Shown: piece by piece, positions 56,045 through 64,000 of the stretch | How the letters are laid out: the number at the start of each line of letters is the position of its first letter | Position numbering within the stretch: the stretch's first letter is position 1 | Source of the DNA: Cladophialophora immunda | Lineage: Eukaryota > Ascomycota > Eurotiomycetes > Chaetothyriales > Herpotrichiellaceae | Assembly (NCBI RefSeq): GCF_000835495.1 | Contig: NW_015622541.1 | Span: forward strand, 3,038,001 to 3,102,000 | DNA length: 64,000 bases | Reading direction: 5' to 3' | Translations under genes and position numbers: made by a program | The notes under the pieces: model-generated | What the model saw: the letters and a program-made list of their open reading frames with translations, nothing else | Told to the model about the DNA's origin: nothing | Database searches by the model: none

Positions 56045-56777
56045 TTGAGAAAGTGTCGAGTTGAGGCTGATGTTGATTGTAGGACTGACTTTTGGCTAAT
56101 TTGCACGAGATGTCTCTTTGGATCTGTCGAGAAGATATTGATGTGCCCGAAATAGTGAGGCCCGTGTATTTGCAGGATTGTTCTCTTGGGGCACATCAAT
56201 GCAATACATGGTGAAGCGTCATTGGTCGAAAGGCTGTGTCCACATAGTCGGATAGCCCGATAGCGAGCCGACATGCTATCGGCATGGAGCCGACGTTGCA
56301 GATTAGTCGCCATTACACCATCTCCTCTAGAATTTGGAAGAGGAAATAACCCATCCGATGGATGCTGCAGAGATGAAATTTGGCTCTTCTCCTTGTTCCT
56401 TGTTCTAGTCTCTCGGACGATACCACCCATGCAGCCCATCCTATATTCAGGGGGAGGACTTCATAGCTACTGCTATCGAGAATTCCAGGGAGCTGATCTG
56501 ACTCGATGTTCTCTCATTTACCACCAGAAGCTCACCTAGCAGTGACAAACTGTTTGAGACTGAAATTTTGGTCTGTGTGGTGGAGTGCAGGACATCACTT
56601 TGGACTTATCTAACGGTGGAAACAGATTCTGCTTCCGGTCGGATGACTTTCAACTCAAGGACCGGTCTGGGTCAGATAGGATACGTGGCCTCATGGGATC
56701 AGTGCCTCGGAGAATGGAACGTCGTGAACATAGTCCCTAAGCCCTGAAAGTTGAACCACTGGAATGGATGGCCGCCC
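56045..56777. other. promoter region of the TfdA-like gene
   Basis: 733 bases between the TfdA-like start codon and the 3' end of the Zn2Cys6 regulator. It contains the GATAGC inverted/direct repeat at 56249-56282. No gene recognised. Confidence 0.6.
56249..56282. promoter_or_regulatory. candidate operator: CGGATAGC-CCGATAGC-N10-GCTATCGG
   Basis: CCGATAGC (56257-56264) and GCTATCGG (56275-56282) form a perfect 8-bp inverted repeat with a 10-base spacer, and CGGATAGC (56249-56256) adds a third GATAGC copy in direct orientation. CGG and CCG triplets are the half-sites of Zn2Cys6 proteins, and such a regulator is encoded 500 bases away. The element lies about 205-235 bases upstream of the dioxygenase start. 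Confidence 0.5.
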
Positions 56778-59550
56778 TCAAATCGAAGGGGTCCCGCAGA
56801 TATTCCAATCCTCTGCGAGGGCTGGCCAGTCAAAGCCCGGATCCATCATCTGGTCGAACAAAGACTGCATGCCCGTCGTGTCGACCTCCTGACCGTGTGT
56901 CCGAGCCTCACAGTCCTCCGTCAACAGCAGTAGAACGCAATCCTTGACGACGGCCTGGAGCTCTTGCGCAAGTCGAAAGGTGGAAATTTGGCAGATCGCG
57001 TCGAAAAGGTCGAGGGCCAATCGTAGGAACCGTGCAAGAAGTGATATCGACCGAGGTGACCGCGGGGCCACATTTTGAGGTGAGCTTGCGGACATGAGGC
57101 GTCGCAGTCGTAGCTCGTCTGTTCATGACAAGAGTCAGTCGGTACTATTCGAGCGTGTCCTAAGATGGAGAGAGCAATATAAATACCATCGACCAGTCCT
57201 TTCACGTAACAAAATGCTAGAAAAGTCACGGCAAAGGTATACGAGACCCACATGGAGTCTACGGCGTAGCTCAGGCGCTCGAGGGTGGTTTGGTCAACAA
57301 CAAATCGCTCGGCAGGGACTGTAGACGCGTCTTGCGAGCTGATCCTCCATACGTAGTCATGGCCGAGGGTTGACACACAGAATATGATCTGCATCGCTGC
57401 CGTAAGGCTAGTTTCCAGAGCTTCGAGGACCCACACATGTGATGGCTGTGAATCCTCTTGAGTGATTGAGGTCAGATAGGGACCCAGGACAGCACTGTTG
57501 AGCGCAAGGCGACACCACTGATGTTAACGTTAGTCCGCTGTATGAAGCATTGACATGAAGCTATTACCCGTAGCGAAGTGAAAGGCAGATGAACATGCTG
57601 GAAATGAGTAAATCCTATAGATACTTAGGATCGTCCAGTCAGCATCAGAGGATGATAGCTCTTACGAAGGATCGGACTCCAATGCCTGTTGGGTCGGGTG
57701 TGAGAATTGACATTGCATCAAAGCGCAGGCTTGTGAAGGCAGCTTACCTTTCCCATTCATCACACGCCACATTGAATTTTCGAAGGCTGGCAGCATTCAA
57801 CCGGCGTGCTGAAAACTCCTTGTTGGTCTCGAGAGCACTGTGTGATATGCCGACGAGCTCCACCAGCGCTGCATACCGCAGATCATTAGGCTGCTGTGCG
57901 GTAGGCTGGACGCCAAAACTCCGGGCGATGCTGACGCCTTCAGTCGGGTCAAGGGTTGCGGGAAGGGCAGAAGACAGCATCAGATTCCAGTCACATGTCA
58001 GAAGGTTGTACCAGATCCTCAGCCGCGCCATATCGTCTTGAGTGGCGGCTGTTTGAGGCCTTGTGAAAGGGGCAATGGCGTCTTTTGCCAGATTGAGCAT
58101 CGTCGCGTACCGGGCAGCCAGTCCAAGCACGGCCCAAGCGCTTATATCATTGTAACGACTGGAAGGTCGTTTAAATCTCCTTTCATGGTCGTGGTCATTC
58201 CGGTCTTGGTAGCCTTGCCTACTGTAAGGCATCCACTGCGCATATAGTAGCAGGACGACCACAGAGTCAAGGTGGACATCGCGGGGTGTGGGTCGTAGCA
58301 GCAGCCGTGATACTGCTTTGTCAAGCAAGACAGCCAGCTCGGAGCATTTAGGATGCAACGTTGGCCACCCGCGCGGACTACCCTCTGTCAGCGCGATTGA
58401 GGCCCATGAAGCAACTGCTGACTTACAAGGCACTTTCAGGGAGCCAGAATCGAGTTCCAATCGAGCAGAGAGCCAGGAACAACATTGGTCTGTTGGCTCT
58501 CAATAATTCCGGCTGAGATCGCAGTCCTTCGCTTAATACTGGCGCCATGGGGTGACAGTGGTTGAAGAATCTAAGCACGGGTTTGTGTCAATGTACGGCC
58601 AAATTGGTGCACAAGCCGCTCTCACATGTTGATTGCCTGGCAGGCTTCAGCCATCGTCAGGACGCCGTTGAGGATGGGATCTAAAGGCCAACGGTGTTGT
58701 GTTGGCACAATGCCCATCCCACTGTTCTGCGCATTGCTGGAGGATTCCCGAAGACTTTGATTTCCGTGCATGGCTCCGAGGCTCCGAAGTGTTGATATAG
58801 GAGGCCCTAGATCGACGGCGTTCATGTCGAGGATTCTTTGATTGGGATCCCTGGAACTCTGGTCCGTGGACGCCATCGGCCCATCATTCCTAGGCTCACC
58901 GGCATTGTAACCATCCTGACTGCTGATTGTGGATGGGCTGGTGCGTGTTAGACGTCGAGCTTCAACATCTGTATCGCGACCACTCACTTAGGACTGAGAG
59001 CATGAAGCCGCAAACCATCATCCTGCTGAAGCGGACCCTGTGCTTCGAGTTCTGCTAGGCGACGCTCGTGATTGTTCAAGCTTTTGCCATAATCAGACCG
59101 CAGCGTTCAGCTCGAGAAACAATGAGGACATTTACCGGGCTTGAATATTTGAAAGCAGATTGGCATCCGCATTCGCCCCCTGGAGGGAAATTGTCGGATC
59201 CTGCTGTTCGGTCTGAAAGGAGCAGGGGACATCATGGCGCTTGCATCGCTTGCAGGCTGCACCCAAAGAGGCATGTTCCTCAGCGGGTAAGCATCGTTGC
59301 TTTCGTGCACGACACTGGGCAAATGTCTGATATCAGAGCTGACTCCGTCCGGAAGGAGCATTCATGATTTACCTGTAAACAAGCTCGAGCAATGCGACGA
59401 GTCTTTGTTGGGGGTGTTTCTTCCAAAAGATGACTGCTGCACGTAGTTAGTCCTGCTGTTCGGCTGGTCTGTCTCGGGAAGATGAAATGCGTAGATACAT
59501 TATGCTCGACCAAGTTGCACTTACTTAAAGCGGGAAGCATCTCCCTCCAT
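56778..59550 (-). CDS. Zn2Cys6 fungal transcription factor
   Basis: Eleven exons (59525-59550, 59373-59436, 59136-59314, 58988-59080, 58626-58937, 58427-58570, 57748-58377, 57666-57685, 57568-57623, 57187-57517, 56778-57118) give 731 residues. The binuclear zinc cluster ACLQCRARKQRC ... ACKRCKRHDVPC (C-x2-C-x6-C ... C-x2-C-x6-C) is completed across the 59315-59372 intron. A coiled-coil linker (LNNHERRLAELEAQ) follows, then a Ser/Asn-rich region. The fungal regulatory domain starts with AINIFFNHCHPMAPVL and continues through FLALCSIGTRFW, AVLLDKAVSRLLLRPT, VVLLLYAQWMP, WAVLGLAARYATML and RLRIWYNLLTCDWNLML. The small 20- and 56-nt exons give HWSPILLSIGFTHFQ. Its position among permease and enzyme genes suggests it is the local pathway regulator. 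The inducer is unknown. All 11 exons keep frame. Confidence 0.88.
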
Positions 59551-59976
59551 CGTGCCGTCTGCTGCAGTGCCTGGGGAGTGCTACCCGCCGCGAGGCCACA
59601 AGTCCGAAATCTCAAGTCCTAGGCAATAGTGGCAGTGAAGACTAAGCTAGAGGGGGTTCTACTGTGCAGAAAATGGCCCTGGAATGGACAGGAGATGTTG
59701 TCTGTCAGGATAACGGAATTGTTATCGTAACCATCGCCCCTTATCGCGGTGGTGGGGCGGTCAGGAAGTCGCCAAAAAAAGCCTCCAAGCCTCCACTATT
59801 AAGTTGGATATCAAATGTTTCTAGTACGGGAGATATATACGAAGTATAGTTTCTCTAATGCCCTGGCACCTGTCTGGGGGAGTTCGATGGACAACCCCCA
59901 TATGGCTCCAGTGTCACCTTAAACTACCTCACCGTATGCTGTTTACTCTTCTTGACGATCCTTCCATCCCTACTAT
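59551..59976. other. intergenic, promoter of the Zn2Cys6 regulator
   Basis: 426 bases between the regulator start and the permease 3' end (both minus strand). A GC-rich patch (TTATCGCGGTGGTGGGGCGG, about 59740-59760) is the only notable sequence. Confidence 0.5.
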
Positions 59977-62548
59977 TCAGGCGCTGTCTCTGATTTTCTG
60001 CCAAAGAGTCTCGTGTTCGAACTGAGGCACAGTCGATGTCAGCACAGGCGGAAGTCAAACCGAGAACAAAACTCACCACATTGCTAATATCTTCTGATGC
60101 ACCCGTGACCAAATCAAAGTCCTCGTACTTTACGATCCCGCTCTTCTTGTAGATCTTGTAGCCGAAGAGCAAAACCGCAAAGAACGGGATTGGAAAGTAC
60201 GTGGTGATGAACGAGGACGTGTCGAACTTGTGGATGAAAGCGCCGAAGCCACCAAAAATGAGGACAATCACACACACGGCTATTCCATAGTAGCTGAGGT
60301 AAGGCTGTAGTGGTGCACGATAGGGCAGAGACTTGCGGTCAAAGCCGTTGACTTTCAACCCTTTGTGCCAGCGGATACTGGTCCAAAGTATCCCAGACCA
60401 CGAAATGATACCGCAGATTGCGGTCATATTCGAAACTGGAGAGTAAGAAGACATGTCAGAATATTGTTCGTATAGAATCTGAGTTTGGGACATACAATAA
60501 CCAAATGCCGTCCCTGCTTTTCCCTTGCTAGCTGCCATGAATGACAGTAGGGAGAAGGCGGCGCCAACAAGCACAGCGACCCACGGCAAACCATCTTGAC
60601 GTGTCCACCCGAGAACCTTGAAAGCGTGGCCACGAGAATAAAGGCCGTACAGTGTGCGGGACGACACAAAAAGGTCGGCAACCGCAGCAGACCATGCGCT
60701 GGTGAGAAGCGCAGCGTTTACCACCGACGGAAGGGCATTGATGCCGGCATTCTGCAGCGAAATTATGAGCTTCGTGGTCAAGGCGGAGCTGTGAGAGGGT
60801 TGCTACCTTCATTGCAATGACAAAAGGACTCTTTGCCGCAGTCGAGGACAAATCCAGCGACGGGTCGGTGGGAGAAACCAGCAGACCAATCTGTGAACAA
60901 GTGAGTATCACACCAGATATTTCTCAGATTGAACCCACCATGAAAGCGCTGATGATGTAGACTGTGGGTGTGTCAGTAGTTGGTGGTAATTTTGAGATCA
61001 CATAGATATTGAGACAACTCACACAAGCAGAGACGGATCCAGACACCCTTGATCGCTCGTGGAACTGAGCGTTGAGGCTTGAAGACGTCAATATAGTCCG
61101 CCATACCCTCGATTCGGACTGAAACTCACATTTGCCGTCTCCGCAGCAGCAATGGCGGTGATTTCTGTGCCAATAAAGGCAAATGCGGCACTGATGAGCA
61201 CTATGAGTACTTCGTGAGAATGTGTTCCTTGACTGGATGGTCATCGTAGCCAGCCTACCGCTAAAGAATCCCAAGAATCGGCCCTCTGCGCCAGCTGTAT
61301 TTTCGGAATATCATTAACTCCAGAGGAACAGCCTGGTAGTCCCTTCATTGATGGCGACTTACGGATGCCTGCATACTGAACAAATCCGCCTGTCTCATGC
61401 CAGTATCGAAACCCGATTGCATCGTGATCAGGGCCACCTCCGGAGGTGATGACAATGCCGGCAATGATCAAGCCCACGATCGTGATGACCTTGATAGAAG
61501 CAAACCAAAACTCGAGTTCACCAAACACACGGGTTCCTGCCAGGTTGATGGCCCACTGGCAGTCGATTGTCAGAGCGAGTACCCGAGGTACAGGTAGAAT
61601 AACGAGCTTACCACCACGATGAGCATTAGTCCAACCCACATGGCATTATTGCAGATACCCGTTGTACATGTCGAGTCCGGTTGGCCAGCAGGTGTCCAGT
61701 ATGAGATGATAACTGCAGCTGCAGATATCTCGGCGGGAAGCACGACTTCGTACGTCAGTCCGCCGTCAAGTGTGAAGAACGTGCTTCAACCTACTAATGT
61801 AACTGTAGCCGGGTGAGTATGTGAACGCGGACAGTATGCAGAGACTTGGCCATACTTATACCAATAAAGCCAGCCCATCGCAAAGCCCAGCTCGGGAGCA
61901 ACAAACCGGCTCGCCAACGCGAACTGACCGCCGGGAATGGGAAACTTGGACACCATCTCGCCCAAAGCGACCTGCGAGGAGTCAGGTACGAAGAACCGCA
62001 GAGGAGACCCTGGCACGTACCATGACCGAGAACAATAGCGAGGCCATAAGACAGTATGCGATCAACAGTCCTGCCGGGCCACCGTTCGCCAAGTTGTTTC
62101 CCGTTCCAAGGAACAGACCGGTGCCCTTGAGACATCGTCAGAATATGGTAACACAGAACGTACAACCATCGATACTCACAATAACACCGCCTATTGCGAT
62201 CATTTGCCTAAGAACGTGAGTCATTCTGATGATGCCGCAAACACAGGTATCTCCACGAACATGTGACGAGGCTGCAAGATGCAGAAAACCAAAGTTAGCA
62301 ATCCAGTTGATATTCCTTCGGGGCATAGTGCTAGGCCAACAACGCACCTTGAGCTGCCTGTGAAGACCGTTGACTTTGGTGTCAGTCACCGTCCCTTCTT
62401 CGGCACTGCTTGCGGGCTCATCCACAGCAACCATGTCAGGTTCCTTCCCAATGGAAAGCTTGGGCTAAAGTCGCAAGAGAGCACGTCAGAACTATTCCCT
62501 CGGTGCCGCAAACATGGGTCTCAACACGCTCACCTCGTCGGCCGCCAT
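59977..62548 (-). CDS. amino-acid permease (APC superfamily, fungal YAT type)
   Basis: Sixteen exons (62534-62548, 62348-62464, 62261-62271, 62180-62207, 62021-62125, 61856-61971, 61612-61783, 61363-61555, 61259-61294, 61130-61200, 61023-61077, 60939-60961, 60807-60890, 60496-60751, 60077-60435, 59977-60021) give 561 residues with about 12 membrane segments. Family landmarks: LKPRHMQMIAIGGVIGTGLF at TM1 (assembled over four exons), GWLYWYNTFFTLDGGLTYEV and LPAEISAAAVIISYW, GELEFWFASIKVITIVGLII, AAFAFIGTEITAIAAAE followed by NPQRSVPRAIKG, and the C-terminal VFEHETLWQKIRDSA made by splicing the 55-nt intron 60022-60076. These proteins import amino acids by proton symport at the plasma membrane; specificity is not readable. 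Exons as small as 11 nt make this gene easy to mis-annotate. Confidence 0.88.
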
Positions 62549-63252
62549 TGTCGTTTGCAAATGCGGACGGTGTACAGAAAACCTGAGGTCAGTGAGAGTG
62601 CTGCGCAACTGCTTAATCTATCACAATGTCTAATCAGACAGCCCCATTGATTTGCGCCAGGGGCCAAGGGATTGATATGCTATAAAGTCCTGGTCGAAAG
62701 GGCCTCGCCTCGCACATGTCTTGGTGGCCACTGTCGAAGTGTTGCTAGTCTTCGGAGACGAGCCGACGAGCCGCATCAAACAGGCGATAAGAGGACCACG
62801 CCATGAACCTCATGTTAAGGGCGTTGACAGGCGCACGAAGCTACGCGCTCTCAGGGGGTTGGATCATAAACTGGCTGTCAGAAGGTGCCCCTGTTGATTG
62901 TGTTCAATATTGGGCATTCATTTGCTGGGCGTTTTCGAGAAGCTGATAAGGGTGGACCCATGGACGGGAACACAACGCCAGCTACAAGAGGTGGCTGCCG
63001 CACAATGCCGATCTTGCTCAAATGCTTGGAGACTAGAGCTCGTTTGCGTTGTCGGTACGTTTCCGCTGATGCCGACAGATACAACAACGACGTCTCGGTG
63101 ATGTGTTATGCGGGCAAAGCGTCGCGTTCAATGCATGGTCTGCATCGGCGACGGGCTGTGGACAGTCTCTTCATATTCTAGGACCCTGCTGTGTTCTTAA
63201 GCTCGTCTGTCTCAGTGCGCATCCCGACCAAACTTGGCCCTCGATTCGAACC
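62549..63252. promoter_or_regulatory. divergent promoter region of the permease and the DapA-like gene
   Basis: 704 bases shared by two divergently transcribed genes. CGG-N7-CCG (62753-62765) is a possible Zn2Cys6 site. A TATA-like CTATAAAG is at about 62684. No gene recognised; the + frame 62885-63181 has no support. No GATAGC copy is seen here. Confidence 0.45.
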
Positions 63253-64000
63253 ATGCGCGAACTGAGGCCGGGGTTGTATGGCCCGTTGCCTACTTTCTTT
63301 GATGACGCTCAAGAACTCGACCTCGTCAGTTACAAGAAGCATCTCACTGGTACGGTCTAGAGCAAATTCCCTGTTGAGAAAATGCTCAGGCTGATGAAGT
63401 ACAACACTGTCAGATCTGGCAACAAAAGGCATCAGTCAGTCTGCAACCCCAAGGTCTTACGATGGCCGGTGGCGATGCTGACAGGAGATATCAGTTCCTG
63501 TCTGTTCAGGCTCCCTGGGAGAAGGTGCCCATCTGGTAGGTTCCCTTCGTCCCGAGCTCGCTGCACCAAATAACTTTTGGCCGGTACTCAGGACCCATCG
63601 GAGCGGCAGACCCTGATTGAAGTCACCCGCCAGACTCTAGATGAGTTAGGCTTGACATCGACAGCCATTGTTGCTGGAGTGGGTGGGCTAAGCACACGGG
63701 AAACAACTCGGTTGTGTCGGGATGCCGCAGCTGCCGGGGCGTAAGGCTGTGTCATAAGACTGCTCCTCTCTCACGAGGTCCATTGACATGATCCAGGGAC
63801 GCCGGGCTTGTGATACTGCCGGCCTACTACGCCGCAAGCCTAAACTCGGATCACGAACAGATTGTCCAGTACTACGTCGACATCTGTGAAGCATCTCCGG
63901 TACCAGATACCTCACTGAGATGGCGTTGATCTGGCTGACGGCTCCCCAGATTCCATTGTTTCTCTACAACTTCCCAACAAACGCAGCAGGGCTTGACATG
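63253..64000 (+). CDS. DapA-family lyase/aldolase (dihydrodipicolinate synthase-like), partial at window end
   Basis: Six exons visible (63253-63349, 63414-63434, 63495-63535, 63592-63740, 63797-63899, 63950-64000+), and the gene continues past the window. Spliced sequence shows the family N-terminus RPGLYGPLPTFFDDAQELDL, the 2-oxoacid-binding loop GSLGEGAHL, RQTLIEVTRQTLDELGL, IVAGVGGLSTRETTRL, ADAGLVILPAYYAAS, the helix with QYYVDICEASP and IPLFLYNFPTNAAG, where the YNFP Tyr is the catalytic partner. The Schiff-base Lys lies beyond the edge. The class includes dihydrodipicolinate synthase, 4-hydroxy-2-oxoglutarate aldolase and 2-keto-3-deoxy-sugar-acid aldolases. Fungi make lysine by the alpha-aminoadipate route, so a catabolic aldolase is more likely than lysine synthesis. 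It is divergent from the permease. Confidence 0.85.

Noticed and set aside
1..64000. transposons, CRISPR arrays, rRNA genes
   Set aside because: No transposase, reverse transcriptase, long terminal or inverted repeats, regularly spaced repeats or rRNA-like sequence were recognised; the only periodic array is the WD40-coding one.

Overview
The window is nuclear DNA of a filamentous ascomycete (Pezizomycotina). Genes on both strands are cut by many short introns (about 42-180 nt) with GT..AG ends and CTAAC/CTGAC branch points. The proteome includes fungus-specific families: Zn2Cys6 and C2H2 regulators with the fungal transcription-factor domain, a HET-NACHT-WD40 protein and a Goodbye-STAND protein. 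The large complement of aromatic- and amino-acid-type catabolic enzymes would fit Eurotiomycetes such as black yeasts (Chaetothyriales). That placement is inference and cannot be settled from this sequence alone.

Layout. 1-18.7 kb holds mostly single-copy or housekeeping genes: the end of a tail-anchored protein, a GFA/CENP-V-type enzyme, a 1122-aa C2H2 regulator behind a very long leader, a SET protein with a signal peptide, OST2/DAD1, a GMC oxidoreductase with a GPI-type tail, a TMEM14 protein and UTP23. 20-33 kb is an accessory island with two NOD-like (STAND) genes, one Goodbye-NTPase-repeat-ZZ finger and one HET-NACHT-WD40, with a small orphan gene and over 2 kb of gene-poor DNA between them. 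35-49 kb returns to a sugar transporter, a SIMPL-domain protein, RRN3, an isopenicillin-N-synthase-like dioxygenase, a TilS tRNA-lysidine synthetase and a vacuolar Ca2+/H+ exchanger.

50.3 kb to the window end is the most coherent non-housekeeping block: a thiamine-diphosphate 2-oxoacid decarboxylase, a two-domain carboxymuconolactone-decarboxylase-like protein, a TfdA/TauD dioxygenase, an 11-exon Zn2Cys6 regulator, a 16-exon amino-acid permease and a divergent DapA-type lyase/aldolase that runs off the edge. Permease, regulator and enzymes together look like an unreported catabolic gene cluster. Upstream of the dioxygenase lies a perfect 8-bp inverted repeat inside a three-copy GATAGC array, a candidate operator.

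Most intron-containing models were rebuilt by hand and checked by reading-frame arithmetic: every complete model has a coding length divisible by three. Splice sites are therefore predictions supported by frame, consensus and family motifs, not by transcripts.
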